This document shows positions 17,264 through 27,062 of a stretch of DNA of 64,000 nucleotides, in pieces. The notes below the pieces were generated by a model. It had not been told where the DNA came from. It was given only the letters and a program-made list of their open reading frames with translations, and made no database searches. This DNA comes from Phycicoccus sp. Root101 (lineage in GTDB: Bacteria; Actinomycetota; Actinomycetes; Actinomycetales; Dermatophilaceae): assembly GCF_001426245.1 (NCBI RefSeq), contig NZ_LMCM01000005.1, positions 248,001-312,000 of the forward strand, given 5' to 3'. Position 1 is the stretch's first letter; each line of letters starts with the position of its first letter. A program made the translations under genes and the position numbers.

Positions 17264-18912
17264 AGGGGAATGTTCCCGTGCTTCTTGGGCGGCAGCGTCT
17301 CCCGCTTGGTGCGCAGGGCGCGCAGGGCCCGGGTGACGTTCATGCGCGTGTTGCTGGGGGTGATCACCGTGTCGATGTAGCCGCGCTCGGCCGCGATGTA
17401 GGGGTTGGCGAGGGTGTCCTCGTACTCGGTGATGAACCGCTGGCGGGCCTCCTCGACGTTCTCGCCATCGGCCTCGGCGGCCGCGAGCTGCTTGCGGTAG
17501 AGGATGTTCACCGCGCCGTGGGCACCCATGACCGCGATCTGCGCCGTCGGCCAGGCGAGGTTGATGTCGGCGCCGAGGTGCTTGGAACCCATGACGTCGT
17601 ACGCGCCGCCGTAGGCCTTGCGGGTGATGACGGTGACGAGGGGGACGGTGGCCTCGGCGTAGGCGTAGATGAGCTTGGCGCCACGGCGGATGATGCCGTC
17701 CCACTCCTGGTCGGTGCCCGGGAGGAAGCCGGGGACGTCGACGAAGGTCAGCACCGGCACGTTGAACGCGTCGCAGGTCCGCACGAACCGGGCGGCCTTC
17801 TCCGAGGCGTCGATGTCGAGGGTGCCGGCGAACTGCATCGGCTGGTTGGCGACGACCCCGACCGAGCGGCCCTCGACCCGCCCGAAGCCGCAGATGATGT
17901 TGGGCGCGAACAACGGGTGCACCTCGAGGAACTCGCCGTCGTCGACGACCGAGCCGATGACGGTATGCATGTCGTAGGGCTGGTTGGGGCTGTCGGGGAT
18001 GAGCGTGTCGAGGACCCGGTCGTCGTCGGTGACCTCAAGGGACGGCAGGTCGGCGTCGTCGGCGAAGGACGGCGGCTCCTCGAGGTTGTTGCTCGGGAGG
18101 TAGGACAGGAGCGCCTTGACGTACTCGATCGCGTCGGCCTCGTCGTCACCCATGTAGTGCGCGACACCGGACTTGGTGTTGTGGGCGCGGGCGCCACCGA
18201 GGTCCTCGAACGAGACGACCTCTCCGGTGACGGTCTTGATGACGTCGGGACCGGTGATGAACATGTGCGACGTCTGGTCGACCATCACGGTGAAGTCCGT
18301 GACGGCGGGGGAGTAGACCGCCCCGCCGGCACAGGGGCCCATGACGAGGGAGATCTGCGGGATCACGCCGCTGGCGTGGACGTTGCGGCGGAAGATCTCG
18401 CCGTAGAGGCCGAGCGAGACCACGCCCTCCTGGATCCGCGCGCCGCCGGAGTCGTTGAGGCCGACGACCGGGCAGCCGACCTTCATCGCGAAGTCCATGA
18501 CCTTGCAGATCTTCTCGCCGAAGACCTCGCCGAGCGACCCGCCGAACACGGTGAAGTCCTGGGCGAAGACGGCGACGGTGCGGCCGTCGACCGTGCCGTA
18601 CCCGGTGACGACGCCGTCGCCGTAGGGGCGGTTCTGCTCCTGCCCGAAGGCGGTGCTGCGGTGGCGGGCGTACTTGTCCATCTCGACGAAGGACCCCTCG
18701 TCGAGCAGCATCTCGAGGCGCTCGCGGGCGGTCTTCTTGCCCCTGGCGTGCTGCTTCTCGACGGCCCGCTCCGAGCCGGCGTGGGCGACCTCGGCCACGC
18801 GCCGCTTGAGGTCGGCGAGCTTGCCTGCCGTCGAGTGGAGGTCGACACCGGAGTCGGGGCTGGGGACGTCGGTGCCGCCGGTGGAGACCGCGTCGGTGGT
18901 GGTCTGGGCCAT
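17260..18912 (-). CDS. accD: Acetyl/propionyl-CoA carboxylase beta subunit (AccD5/PccB type)
   Basis: Carboxyltransferase that makes malonyl- or methylmalonyl-CoA; 550 residues. Propionyl-type signatures: [74 protein letters not shown] and [15 protein letters not shown]. It is coupled to accE by a 4-base ATGA overlap and divergent from biotin ligase, which biotinylates the alpha subunit. The ATG start lies 7 bases from a TAGGCT box; the longer frame would run into birA. Confidence 0.93.
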   Translation of the reverse strand: MAQTTTDAVSTGGTDVPSPDSGVDLHSTAGKLADLKRRVAEVAHAGSERAVEKQHARGKKTARERLEMLLDEGSFVEMDKYARHRSTAFGQEQNRPYGDGVVTGYGTVDGRTVAVFAQDFTVFGGSLGEVFGEKICKVMDFAMKVGCPVVGLNDSGGARIQEGVVSLGLYGEIFRRNVHASGVIPQISLVMGPCAGGAVYSPAVTDFTVMVDQTSHMFITGPDVIKTVTGEVVSFEDLGGARAHNTKSGVAHYMGDDEADAIEYVKALLSYLPSNNLEEPPSFADDADLPSLEVTDDDRVLDTLIPDSPNQPYDMHTVIGSVVDDGEFLEVHPLFAPNIICGFGRVEGRSVGVVANQPMQFAGTLDIDASEKAARFVRTCDAFNVPVLTFVDVPGFLPGTDQEWDGIIRRGAKLIYAYAEATVPLVTVITRKAYGGAYDVMGSKHLGADINLAWPTAQIAVMGAHGAVNILYRKQLAAAEADGENVEEARQRFITEYEDTLANPYIAAERGYIDTVITPSNTRMNVTRALRALRTKRETLPPKKHGNIPL

Positions 18913-18919
18913 GCCGGGG

Positions 18920-18929
18920 AGCCTAGCCT
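18920..18929. promoter_or_regulatory. Overlapping divergent leaderless promoters of accD and birA
   Basis: AGCCTA (18920-18925) is TAGGCT for accD on the minus strand; TAGCCT (18924-18929) is the box for birA. They share the two central bases and each is exactly 7 bases from its ATG. Only 24 bases separate the two start codons, so RNA polymerase can occupy one direction at a time. Confidence 0.7.
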
Positions 18930-18936
18930 TGCCCCC

Positions 18937-19716
18937 ATGCGCCAACCTCTCCAGCGTGAGGCATTGCACGAGGCGTTGGTCACGTCGGGCTCACCGTGGT
19001 TGGACGTCGACGTCCACCGCGAGCTCGGCTCGACCAACGCCGAGGCCGCTCGCCTCGCCCGGCCCTTCCACGTCGTCGTCACCGACCACCAGCAGGCGGG
19101 GCGCGGACGGCTCGGCCGCGTCTGGGAGACGCCACCGGACACCTCCGTGACCCTGTCGGTCCTGCTGCCCGCACCGGACGCGGGGCGTGGGTGGATGCCC
19201 CTGGCTGCGGGACTCGCGGTCCGCGACGCCATCGGGGACGTCACCGGCCTGGAGGCCGGGCTGAAGTGGCCCAACGACGTCCTCCTCCCCGCCGACGAGG
19301 AGCGCAAGGTCTGCGGCATCCTCTGCGAGCTGCAGCCGGGCGGCATCGTGGTGGGCCTCGGGATCAACGTCGACCAGGAGCGCGACGAGCTGCCCGTCGA
19401 CACGGCCACGTCGCTGCGCCTCGCCGGCGCCCCCGACACCAGGCGGGAGGACCTCGTGGTCGCCCTGCTCGGCCACCTGGCGCGGTGGCACGGTGAGCTG
19501 TGCGGCGGCCCGGCGGCGCGCGCGGGTCTCCACGCCGCCTACCGGTCGGCGTGCCTGACCATCGGGCGCGACGTGGAGCTGCACGTCGCCGGCGGGGACG
19601 TGCGGCGCGCCCGGGCCACAGGGGTCGACGAGGAGGGGCGGCTCGTGGTCGCCTCGGGGGGCACGGAGTACCCGGTCGCCGCCGGGGACGTCGTGCACGT
19701 GCGGCCGGCGAGCTGA
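18937..19716 (+). CDS. birA: Biotin--[acetyl-CoA-carboxylase] ligase
   Basis: Activates biotin as biotinyl-AMP and attaches it to the Lys of BCCP; 259 residues. Motifs: GSTNAEA, the biotinyl-AMP loop [18 protein letters not shown] with the catalytic Lys, KVCGIL and VVGLGINVD, then an SH3-like C-terminal domain. There is no N-terminal HTH, so it is a group I ligase and not itself a DNA-binding repressor. It is divergent from the carboxylase beta gene and presumably modifies the alpha subunit encoded at 907-2709. Confidence 0.93.
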   Translation: MRQPLQREALHEALVTSGSPWLDVDVHRELGSTNAEAARLARPFHVVVTDHQQAGRGRLGRVWETPPDTSVTLSVLLPAPDAGRGWMPLAAGLAVRDAIGDVTGLEAGLKWPNDVLLPADEERKVCGILCELQPGGIVVGLGINVDQERDELPVDTATSLRLAGAPDTRREDLVVALLGHLARWHGELCGGPAARAGLHAAYRSACLTIGRDVELHVAGGDVRRARATGVDEEGRLVVASGGTEYPVAAGDVVHVRPAS

Positions 19717-19877
19717 CCGACTCCTGCGGCGGGGGCCTCCCCGGCACGGCATGATGCGGGGTGAGGGACGCACCGCCGCGCCCCGTGCAGTCCTGCCGCG
19801 TGCGGGGCTGCTCCCGTGTTGCCCAGCAGGCGCAGCGACGTGTGCGCCGTCCGTGAGATCCCGAGGAGGTGTCGGCC

Positions 19878-20993
19878 GTGTCCGAGGTCGGACGCCACCG
19901 CATCGTGCGCCCCGAGGACTTCGCCGCCCTGAGCCCGGACAACCTCGAGGCCCGACTGCTCGGCAAGCCGGCCACCATGGCCCGCCGCGACGTCAGCCGC
20001 GGCGCCGAGGTCTCGCTGCTGTCGGCCCGCAAGTTCTGGCACGCCCTGGGGTTCCCGATCGTCGAGGACGACGACGCGATGTTCACCGAGGCCGACCAGA
20101 TGGCCCTCATGGCCGTGGCGCGGCTCGTGCGCGAGGAGGAGCTCGACGAGGCGACCGCCCTCGCGATGACCCGGGCCTTCGCGCGCACCACCGACCGGCT
20201 CGCGGTCTGGCAGACCCAGCTCATGGCCGAGGCGCTCGCCGACCCGGCGCTCGAGGCGGCCCTCGACGAGGCCGACGCCCGCGGCGCCCCCGACCTCGAC
20301 GCCGCCAAGGCGGCGGCCCGCAAGCTCGCCGACATGGCCGACTCGCTCGAGCCCCTGCTCATCTACGCCTGGCGCCGGCACCTCACCGCCGCCATCTCCC
20401 GCATGCTCGCCGACGCCGACCCCCAGCAGTCGGCCCAGGGCGTGCGCCGCGTGGTCGGGTTCGCCGACCTCGTCAACTTCACCTCGCTGGTGCGCCGGAT
20501 GACCGAGCGCCAGCTCGCGGTCATGGTGCAGCGGTTCGAGGCGCTCGCGACCGACATCGTCACCGCCCACGGCGGCCGGGTGATCAAGACCGTGGGGGAC
20601 GAGATTCTCTTCGTCACCATCGACGCCGCGCCCGCCGCCGCGGTCGCCCTCGACCTCGTCGAGACGATGGCCGAGGACGACCTGCTCCCGGACGTGCGGG
20701 TCGGTATGGCGGTCGGCCCGGTCCTCTCGCGCCTCGGGGACGTCTTCGGCACCACCGTCAACCGCGCCTCCCGGATCACCAGCGTCGCGCCGGGTGGCGG
20801 CGTGCTCGTCGACGACGCCCTCGCCACGGCGCTCGCGTCGCTGTCGGGGTTCGAGACCACCGCGCTGCGCACCCGCACGCTGCGTGGCATCGGTCGGGTG
20901 ACCCCGAGCGAGCTGCGCCGCGCCACCGGCGGCCGCCTGGCCGGCCGCACCCCCACGCCGCCCCCTGCACCCCCACGAGAGGACACCCCATGA
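19878..20993 (+). CDS. Class III adenylate/guanylate cyclase
   Basis: Makes cAMP from ATP; 371 residues. The N-terminal 185 residues (PEDFAALSPDNLEARLLG onward, helical) resemble the autoinhibitory region of Rv1264-like cyclases. The catalytic domain has metal ligands D197 (GFADLVNFTSL) and D241 (KTVGDEIL), Lys237, N295 and R299 (TTVNRASR). The C-terminal 30 residues are Pro/Arg rich. The GTG is favoured over the one at 19869 because GAGGAGG lies 8 bases upstream of it. The stop overlaps the next start as ATGA. There is no membrane segment. The base carries full catalytic residues, so it is probably active. Confidence 0.88.
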   Translation: MSEVGRHRIVRPEDFAALSPDNLEARLLGKPATMARRDVSRGAEVSLLSARKFWHALGFPIVEDDDAMFTEADQMALMAVARLVREEELDEATALAMTRAFARTTDRLAVWQTQLMAEALADPALEAALDEADARGAPDLDAAKAAARKLADMADSLEPLLIYAWRRHLTAAISRMLADADPQQSAQGVRRVVGFADLVNFTSLVRRMTERQLAVMVQRFEALATDIVTAHGGRVIKTVGDEILFVTIDAAPAAAVALDLVETMAEDDLLPDVRVGMAVGPVLSRLGDVFGTTVNRASRITSVAPGGGVLVDDALATALASLSGFETTALRTRTLRGIGRVTPSELRRATGGRLAGRTPTPPPAPPREDTP

Positions 20994-21781
20994 CGACGAC
21001 CATGGTCCGCATCGAGCGGCACGGAGACGGCGGCCACGTCGCCGAGCTGGTCCTCGACCGCCCCGAGGCGATGAACGCGGTGTCCACCGAGATGGCGCAC
21101 GCCCTCGGACGCGCGGCCCGCGAGCTGGCCGAGGACCGCACCGTGCGCGCGGTCGTCGTCAGCTCGACCCACCCGAAGGCCTTCTGCGTCGGTGCCGACC
21201 TGAAGGAGCGCAACTCCTTCACCGACGAGGACCTGCGCGCCCAGCGCCCGCTCGCGCGGGCGGCATACCGCGGCGTGCTCGACCTGCCCGTGCCCGTCGT
21301 GGCGGCCGTGGACGGGTACGCGCTGGGAGGTGGCTTCGAGATCGCGCTGTCCTGCGACCTCGTCATCTGCGGCGAGGGCGCAGTGGTCGGCCTGCCCGAG
21401 GTGTCCGTCGGGGTCATCCCCGGAGGGGGCGGCACCCAGCTGCTCACCCGCCGCATCGGCTGGTCCCGCTCGGCGCGGATGATCTTCACCGCCGAGCGCT
21501 TCTCCGCGGCCGACGCCTGCGCCCTGGGCGCGGTCGACGAGGTGGTGCCGGCCGGCTCGGCCCGCGAGCGGGCCCTCGAGCTCGCGACGACGATCGCGGC
21601 CAACTCGCCGGTCGGCGTGCGCAACGCCAAGGCCGCGATGCGCCGCGGCTTCGACACCGACCTGGCCGCCGGGCTGGAGCTCGAGGACGAGCACTGGGCC
21701 GCGACGGCGTTCTCTGCGGACCGTGCCGAAGGTGTGTCCGCTTTCAACGAAAAACGCCGTCCGGAGTGGCCTGGTCGCTGA
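20990..21781 (+). CDS. Enoyl-CoA hydratase/isomerase
   Basis: Crotonase-family enzyme, 263 residues, hydrating trans-2-enoyl-CoA in beta-oxidation. Oxyanion-hole segments AFCVGADLKER and GYALGGGFEIALSCD, and both Glu positions of classical hydratases (GGGFE and LPEVSVG), are present, followed by PGGGGTQLLTRRIG. It overlaps the cyclase stop by 4 bases and has GAGAGGA upstream, so the two are translated from one mRNA. The chain length acted on is unknown. Confidence 0.9.
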   Translation: MTTTMVRIERHGDGGHVAELVLDRPEAMNAVSTEMAHALGRAARELAEDRTVRAVVVSSTHPKAFCVGADLKERNSFTDEDLRAQRPLARAAYRGVLDLPVPVVAAVDGYALGGGFEIALSCDLVICGEGAVVGLPEVSVGVIPGGGGTQLLTRRIGWSRSARMIFTAERFSAADACALGAVDEVVPAGSARERALELATTIAANSPVGVRNAKAAMRRGFDTDLAAGLELEDEHWAATAFSADRAEGVSAFNEKRRPEWPGR

Positions 21782-21798
21782 TCTGGCCCGTCGTTCCC

Positions 21799-21804
21799 TA
21801 CGAT
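21799..21804 (+). promoter_or_regulatory. Leaderless -10 box of the response regulator
   Basis: TACGAT, 6 bases before the ATG at 21811; no Shine-Dalgarno site there. Confidence 0.5.
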
Positions 21805-21810
21805 CACCCC

Positions 21811-22488
21811 ATGACCCGTGTGCTGTTGGCCGAGGACGACCCCGCCATCTCCGAACCGCTGGCCCGTGCGCTGCGACGAGAGGGCTACGACGTCGACGTC
21901 CGCGCAGACGGCCGTGCGGCCCTCGAGGCCTCGGCGGAGAACCCGGACCTGGTCGTCCTCGACCTCGGCCTGCCCTACGTCGACGGGCTCGAGGTGTGCC
22001 GCCGCATCCGTGCGGAGGGCCGTACCGTCCCCGTCCTGATCCTCACGGCCCGCGCCGACGAGGTCGACACGGTCGTCGGGCTCGACGCCGGCGCAGACGA
22101 CTACGTCACCAAGCCGTTCCGCCTCGCCGAGCTCCTGGCCCGGGTCCGGGCCCTGCTGCGGCGCAACCCCACCGACGCGCCGTCGGCCAACGAGCTCGTC
22201 CGCATCGACCCCGAGGGTCGGCGCGCGTGGTTCCAGGAGGAGGAGCTGCAGCTCACCGCCAAGGAGTTCGACCTGCTGCGCGTGCTGGTCCGCGAGCAGG
22301 GCAAGGTCGTCTCCCGCGAGCAGCTCATGCGCGAGATCTGGGAGACCGCATGGTTCGGCTCGACCAAGACGCTCGACATGCACATCTCCGTCCTGCGCCG
22401 AAAGCTCGGCGACGACGCCGCCCAGCCCCGCTACATCGCCACCGTGCGTGGTGTCGGGTTCCGCTTCGAGCGCGGCGACGAGGTCTGA
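21811..22488 (+). CDS. OmpR/PhoB-type response regulator
   Basis: A 225-residue two-component transcription factor. Receiver domain: acidic pair 9-10, phospho-acceptor D51 (VVLDLGLP), conserved Thr/Ala switch and K101 (VTKPF). The C-terminal winged helix (about 125-222) has LTAKEFDLLRVLV and the recognition segment STKTLDMHISVLRRKLGD. Its kinase follows 9 bases downstream. The genes controlled are not evident here. Confidence 0.93.
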   Translation: MTRVLLAEDDPAISEPLARALRREGYDVDVRADGRAALEASAENPDLVVLDLGLPYVDGLEVCRRIRAEGRTVPVLILTARADEVDTVVGLDAGADDYVTKPFRLAELLARVRALLRRNPTDAPSANELVRIDPEGRRAWFQEEELQLTAKEFDLLRVLVREQGKVVSREQLMREIWETAWFGSTKTLDMHISVLRRKLGDDAAQPRYIATVRGVGFRFERGDEV

Positions 22489-22497
22489 GCGCCTGAC

Positions 22498-23523
22498 ATG
22501 CGTCAACAGCTGATCCGCTCCACGGTCCTGGCCGTGGGACTCGCGATCGTCATCACGATGGTGCCGGTGGCCGTGGCGATCTGGCGCGCCACCGTCGCCG
22601 GCCGTGGGGTGGTCGCGACCTGGCTCAGCGCCGGGACCCCGACCGAGACGTCCCTGCGCCTCGTCGGCATCGCCATCGCCCTGTCGGTGCTCGCCCTCGG
22701 CGTGGGCGTGTTCGTCGCGATCCAGCAGGCGCGTCGCCTCTCCCGTCCGATGACGCAGCTCGCCGACCGGGCCGAGCGGCTCGGTGCCGGTGAGTCGCGG
22801 ATCCAGCCGCTGCACTCGGGCATCGCCGAGCTCGACCAGGTCTCCCAGGTCCTCTCGCGCAGCGCGCAGACCCTGACGAAGTCGCTGGCGTCCGAACGCG
22901 ACTTCGCCGCCGATGCCTCGCACCAGCTGCGCACGCCGCTCACCGCGCTCCTCATGCGCCTCGAGGAGATCGCCGCCACGGACGACCTCGAGGTCGTGCA
23001 GGAGGAGGCCAACATCGCCATCGCCCAGGTCGAGCGGCTCACCCGGGTCGTCGACGACCTCATGTCGCGGACCCGCCGCGGTGGCGACGAGCCCAAGGCG
23101 ACGGTCTCCCTCGACTCGGTCATCGCCGCGCTCCAGCGCGAGTGGCAGCCGGCCTTCGAGCAGGCCCGGCGCAGCGTCCGGGTGCACGGGGAGCGGGGCC
23201 TGGTCGTCCAGGCCACCCCGGTGGCGCTCTCGCAGGTGCTGTCCACGCTGCTCGAGAACTCCCTGGCCCACGGTCGCGGCACCGTGGACGTCGCCGCCCG
23301 GCGCTCCGGCCCGTCCGTCGTCGTCGAGGTGACCGACCAGGGCGAGGGGGTGCCCGCCACCATCGCCCCGCACATCTTCGAGCGCTCGGTCACGACCAGC
23401 GGCACCGGCCTCGGCCTGGCCCTGGCCCGCGACCTCGCCGAGTCCAACGGTGGCCGGCTCGAGCTGATCCAGGCCCAGCCCGCGATCTTCGCGCTCTTCC
23501 TCAGCGAGTCCGACGCCGCCTGA
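22498..23523 (+). CDS. Sensor histidine kinase
   Basis: Membrane sensor kinase, 341 residues. Two transmembrane helices (about 8-30 and 53-75) bracket only 22 external residues, so it is likely to sense a membrane or intramembrane cue. HAMP linker 76-130, dimerisation domain with phospho-acceptor H142 (DASHQLRTPLTALL), then the ATPase domain with N box (LLENSLAHG), G1 (DQGEGVP) and G2 (GTGLGLALARDLAESNGG). Paired with the upstream regulator. Confidence 0.92.
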   Translation: MRQQLIRSTVLAVGLAIVITMVPVAVAIWRATVAGRGVVATWLSAGTPTETSLRLVGIAIALSVLALGVGVFVAIQQARRLSRPMTQLADRAERLGAGESRIQPLHSGIAELDQVSQVLSRSAQTLTKSLASERDFAADASHQLRTPLTALLMRLEEIAATDDLEVVQEEANIAIAQVERLTRVVDDLMSRTRRGGDEPKATVSLDSVIAALQREWQPAFEQARRSVRVHGERGLVVQATPVALSQVLSTLLENSLAHGRGTVDVAARRSGPSVVVEVTDQGEGVPATIAPHIFERSVTTSGTGLGLALARDLAESNGGRLELIQAQPAIFALFLSESDAA

Positions 23524-23547
23524 GGTGGATCCGCTGCGGCGGGGGCG

Positions 23548-24048
23548 TCACTCGGACAGGGGCGAGGTGTCCGCGAGGGGTTCGTGGCTGAACACGAACC
23601 GGCGGTAGGCGTAGAACCGGAACAACGTGCCGAGCGCGATGCCGATCATCTTGGCGAGGTTCTCCGCGACCCAGCCGGTCTCGCCGGCGACGACCTGGTT
23701 GGTGACCCCGACGCAGAACGCCTGGATGAGCAGGGCCACCCCGTTGGTCAGCGCGAACAGTAGCGCCTCGTGGTGCACCGGACGGTTGCGGCGGTGCCGG
23801 AACGTCCACATCCGGTTGCCGACCCACGCGACCACGGTGGCCACGGCGGCCGAGATGATCGTCGCCACCACGGCGTGCGACAGCACCCAGTCGCCGGTGC
23901 CCTGCAGGACGGTGCGGCGAAGGAGGTTGAACCCGCCGATGTCGATGACGAAGGCGACGGCCCCCACGACGCCGAACTTGATCATCTCGCGGTAGAGGAC
24001 GTCGACGGTCCCACGCAGGCGCGTGAGGACGGAGGGGGTCGCAGACAC
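23548..24048 (-). CDS. GtrA-family membrane protein
   Basis: A 166-residue protein with four hydrophobic helices: [50 protein letters not shown] and a C-terminal one ending [11 protein letters not shown]. GtrA proteins flip or help transfer lipid-linked sugars in cell-wall glycosylation. The [12 protein letters not shown] start and the WTFRH loop are typical. The GTG start sits 6 bases from a TAGGCT box. Divergent from purK, an arrangement also found in mycobacteria. Confidence 0.87.
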   Translation of the reverse strand: MSATPSVLTRLRGTVDVLYREMIKFGVVGAVAFVIDIGGFNLLRRTVLQGTGDWVLSHAVVATIISAAVATVVAWVGNRMWTFRHRRNRPVHHEALLFALTNGVALLIQAFCVGVTNQVVAGETGWVAENLAKMIGIALGTLFRFYAYRRFVFSHEPLADTSPLSE

Positions 24049-24054
24049 CAGCGG

Positions 24055-24060
24055 AGCCTA
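24055..24060 (-). promoter_or_regulatory. Leaderless -10 box of the GtrA gene
   Basis: TAGGCT on the minus strand, 6 bases before the GTG at 24048. Confidence 0.5.
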
Positions 24061-24121
24061 TCGACCGATGCCGTGCGGCGCGTGCCCAGCACCGCGCCCT
24101 CGGCCCAACGGGGGAGGCCGA

Positions 24122-24127
24122 TATCCT
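24122..24127 (+). promoter_or_regulatory. Leaderless -10 box of purK-purE
   Basis: TATCCT, 7 bases before the GTG at 24135. Confidence 0.5.
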
Positions 24128-24134
24128 CGCCGTC

Positions 24135-25331
24135 GTGACGTCACCGCAACGCGCCCCCGGAGGGTTCCCCGTCGTCGGCATCATCGGTGGCGGCCAGCTC
24201 GCCCGGATGTGTGCCGGACCCGCTGCCGAGCTGTCCCTGACCCTGAGCGTCCTGGCCGAGGCACCGGATGCCGCCGCGGCACAGGTGATCCCGTCGGCGC
24301 CCGTCGGGGACCACACCGACGTCGAAGCCGTCCTCGCCTTCGCGGCCGAGTGCGACGTGGTGACCTTCGACCACGAACACGTCCCGCCGGCGGTCCTGGA
24401 CGCCCTCGTGGCTGCGGGGGTGCCGTTGCACCCGAGCCCGGACGCCCTGCACTTCGCGCAGGACAAGCTGGCCATGCGCGAACGCCTCACCGAGATCGGC
24501 GTTGCCTGCCCGCCGTGGGCCAGGGCCCTCACCGCGGACGAGGTGACGGAGTTCGGCGACCGCACCGGGTGGCCGGTCGTAGCGAAGACCCCCCGCGGCG
24601 GCTACGACGGCAAGGGCGTGCGGGTCATCGGCTCGGCCGACGACGTCGCCGACTGGCTCGAGCAGGTCGGGCAGCCCGGTGCCCTCGCCGACGGCGTGCT
24701 GCTCGAGGAGAAGGTCGACTTCGTCCGGGAGCTCGCGGTCCTCATCGCCCGCAGCCCCTCCAACCAGGCTGCGGCCTGGCCGGTGGTCGAGACGGTGCAG
24801 ACCGACGGCATCTGCACCGAGGTGCTGGCCCCGGCGCCCGGACTCGACGCGGACCTCGCGGCCGTGGCCACCGAGGCCGGCCTGCGGATCGCCGAGGAGC
24901 TCGGCGTCACCGGGGTCTTCGCGGTGGAGATGTTCGAGGTGCGCGACCCCGCGACGGGCGCCGCGGCATACGTCGTCAACGAGCTGGCCATGCGCCCGCA
25001 CAACAGCGGGCACTGGTCCATGGACGGGGCGGTGACGGGCCAGTTCGAGCAGCACCTGCGCGCGGTCCTCGACCTCCCGCTCGGCGCGCCCACGCCGCGC
25101 GAACCGCACACGGTCATGGCCAACGTGCTCGGTGGCGACTTCCCGGAGCTGTACCCCGCCTACCGTCACATCATGGCCAGGGACCCCGGTCTCAAGGTGC
25201 ACCTCTACGGCAAGTCGGTCCGTCCGGGCCGCAAGATCGGCCACGTCACCGTGAGCGGAGCCGACCTCACCGACCTGCGCGCGCGGGCCGGCCACGCCGC
25301 CGACTACCTCGCAGGAGTGATCACCGAATGA
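24135..25331 (+). CDS. purK: 5-(carboxyamino)imidazole ribonucleotide synthase
   Basis: Converts AIR, ATP and bicarbonate to N5-CAIR in purine synthesis; 398 residues. ATP-grasp fold with N-terminal [20 protein letters not shown], the glycine loop [23 protein letters not shown], and the metal-site segment [17 protein letters not shown]. The stop overlaps the purE start (ATGA), so the two enzymes are made together and the unstable N5-CAIR can pass directly. Confidence 0.95.
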   Translation: MTSPQRAPGGFPVVGIIGGGQLARMCAGPAAELSLTLSVLAEAPDAAAAQVIPSAPVGDHTDVEAVLAFAAECDVVTFDHEHVPPAVLDALVAAGVPLHPSPDALHFAQDKLAMRERLTEIGVACPPWARALTADEVTEFGDRTGWPVVAKTPRGGYDGKGVRVIGSADDVADWLEQVGQPGALADGVLLEEKVDFVRELAVLIARSPSNQAAAWPVVETVQTDGICTEVLAPAPGLDADLAAVATEAGLRIAEELGVTGVFAVEMFEVRDPATGAAAYVVNELAMRPHNSGHWSMDGAVTGQFEQHLRAVLDLPLGAPTPREPHTVMANVLGGDFPELYPAYRHIMARDPGLKVHLYGKSVRPGRKIGHVTVSGADLTDLRARAGHAADYLAGVITE

Positions 25332-25870
25332 GCGACGCCGCCACCACCCCCCGCTCCGAGCCCCTCGTCGGCCTCGTCATGGGCAGCGACAGCGACTGGC
25401 CGGTCATGGAGCTGGCGGCCACGGCGCTGGAGGAGTTCGGGATCGCGTACGAGGCGGACGTCGTCTCGGCGCACCGGATGCCCGACGAGATGATCGCCTA
25501 CGGCCAGCAGGCGGCCGACCGGGGCTTGCGCGTCATCATCGCCGGAGCCGGGGGAGCCGCCCACCTGCCCGGCATGCTCGCCGCCGTCACGCCGCTTCCC
25601 GTCATCGGGGTGCCGGTCCCGCTCAAGCACCTCGACGGCATGGACTCCCTGCTGTCGATCGTGCAGATGCCGGCCGGAGTGCCGGTGGCCACCGTCTCCA
25701 TCGGGGGCGCCCGGAACGCAGGGCTCCTCGCGGCTCGCATCCTCGCAGCAGGGGAGGGTGAGCTCGCGGCCGGACTGCGTGAGGCGATGGTGCGGTTCCA
25801 GTCCGCGCTGCGCGACCAGGCCCACGCCAAGGGAGCGGCCCTGCGCGAGCGCCGCGGCACCGGCGGCTGA
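25328..25870 (+). CDS. purE: N5-CAIR mutase, class I
   Basis: Isomerises N5-CAIR to CAIR; 180 residues. Signatures: [11 protein letters not shown] for the ribose-phosphate site, the catalytic His in [22 protein letters not shown] and [22 protein letters not shown]. It is the classical octameric class I enzyme that depends on PurK. Second gene of the purKE operon. Confidence 0.95.
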   Translation: MSDAATTPRSEPLVGLVMGSDSDWPVMELAATALEEFGIAYEADVVSAHRMPDEMIAYGQQAADRGLRVIIAGAGGAAHLPGMLAAVTPLPVIGVPVPLKHLDGMDSLLSIVQMPAGVPVATVSIGGARNAGLLAARILAAGEGELAAGLREAMVRFQSALRDQAHAKGAALRERRGTGG

Positions 25871-25931
25871 GCGGGGTCGTCCGTCTGGTCAGACCTTCGC
25901 GGAGTGGGTGATTTGTCCCGCATCGTGGGGT

Positions 25932-25937
25932 TACGGT
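25932..25937 (+). promoter_or_regulatory. Promoter box of the first CWB2 gene
   Basis: TACGGT within GTTACGGTG, with TTTGTCCCGCAT 13 bases upstream. The second CWB2 gene at 41229 has both words. Here no start codon lies 6-8 bases downstream, so the mRNA has a leader of about 35 bases with GAGAGGG. Confidence 0.5.
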
Positions 25938-25979
25938 GCCTCGCGCCCTTCCCCCGCACCCGTCCGAGAGGGTCCCCCC

Positions 25980-27035
25980 ATGCGCCCTGCCCGCCTCACC
26001 GTCCCCGCGCTGGTCACCAGCGCCCTGCTCGCCCTCGGCACCACCGCCGCCACCGCCGCCCCGTCCCCCGAGGCGAAGGGCACCCGCGTCGCCTCGACCG
26101 CCGCGGTCGCCGCCGTCACCACCTCACGCCTGTCCGGCGCCAACCGGTACGCGACCTCGGTCGCGATCTCGAAGGCCAACTTCGCCCCTCCGCAGGACAC
26201 GGTCGTCGTCTCCTCGGGGCAGAACTTCCCGGACGCGCTCGGCGCCGGTCCGTTCGCGGCCCTCGTCCAGGCCCCCCTGCTGCTCGTCCCGACCTCGGGC
26301 AAGCTTCCGGCCGAGATCGCCGCCGAGCTGGACCGTCTGAAGACCAGGGACGTCATCGTCGTCGGTGGCCCCGGGTCGGTCAGCGACTCGATGCTCACCC
26401 AGCTGGAGAAGCACGCCGGCAACGCGATGGCCTACCGGTTCGCCGGCAGCAACCGGTACGCGACCGCCGCCTCCCTCACCGATGCCTTCGAGACGCCGCT
26501 GACCGGGGTCCCCGTCTACCTCGCCTCAGGGACCACCTTCCCCGACGCACTCGGCGGTGGGGCCGCGGCCAGCGTCGCAGGGGGGTACCTGCTGCTCACC
26601 GGTGCCACCAAGCTCCCGCCCGAGACAGCGGCCGCCCTCAAGCGGATCAAGCCCTCCGAGATGGTCGTCCTCGGTGGGACGGGGGCGATCTCCACCAGCG
26701 TCCTCGGTGCCGCGAGGTCCGCGGCCGGGCTGGCCAACGATGCCGTGCGCCGCATCGGCGGCAAGGACCGCTTCGCGACAGCGGCGCTGGTCTCGCAGGG
26801 CACCCTCCGCTCGGCCACCGAGGTGCTGCTCGCCGACGGGATGTCCTACCCCGACGCCCTCTCCGGGTCGGCGGTCGCGCCCTACTTCGGCGGCCGACCG
26901 GTGTTGCTGACCCTCAAGGACTGCGTCCCGGCGGCCACGCTGGCAGAGATCACTCGGCTCGGTGCCACCAAGGTCACCGCCCTGGGGGGGACGGCCGTGG
27001 TCTCCGACCGCGCCCTCGCGCTCACGCCCTGCTGA
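25980..27035 (+). CDS. Secreted cell wall-binding repeat 2 (CWB2) protein
   Basis: Exported surface protein, 351 residues. A Sec signal peptide (MRPARLTVPALVTSALLALG...ATAA) is followed by three CWB2 domains, each starting with an (R)-x-x-G-x-(N/D)-R-(Y/F)-A-T motif (SGANRYAT, AGSNRYAT, GGKDRFAT) and containing FPDALG/SYPDALS and VVGGPGSVS/VLGGTGAIS. CWB2 triplets bind anionic wall polymers in clostridia. It has no separate effector domain, so it is either an anchor or a structural layer protein. GAGAGGG lies 8 bases before the ATG. Confidence 0.9.
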   Translation: MRPARLTVPALVTSALLALGTTAATAAPSPEAKGTRVASTAAVAAVTTSRLSGANRYATSVAISKANFAPPQDTVVVSSGQNFPDALGAGPFAALVQAPLLLVPTSGKLPAEIAAELDRLKTRDVIVVGGPGSVSDSMLTQLEKHAGNAMAYRFAGSNRYATAASLTDAFETPLTGVPVYLASGTTFPDALGGGAAASVAGGYLLLTGATKLPPETAAALKRIKPSEMVVLGGTGAISTSVLGAARSAAGLANDAVRRIGGKDRFATAALVSQGTLRSATEVLLADGMSYPDALSGSAVAPYFGGRPVLLTLKDCVPAATLAEITRLGATKVTALGGTAVVSDRALALTPC

Positions 27036-27062
27036 CGGGCTCGGCCGTCGTGGGCCGTGTGG

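Noticed and set aside
17278-19716. Long plus-strand frame running through the carboxylase beta gene into birA
   Set aside because: The part before 18937 is antisense to accD and low complexity; only the birA portion is real, with its own leaderless start.
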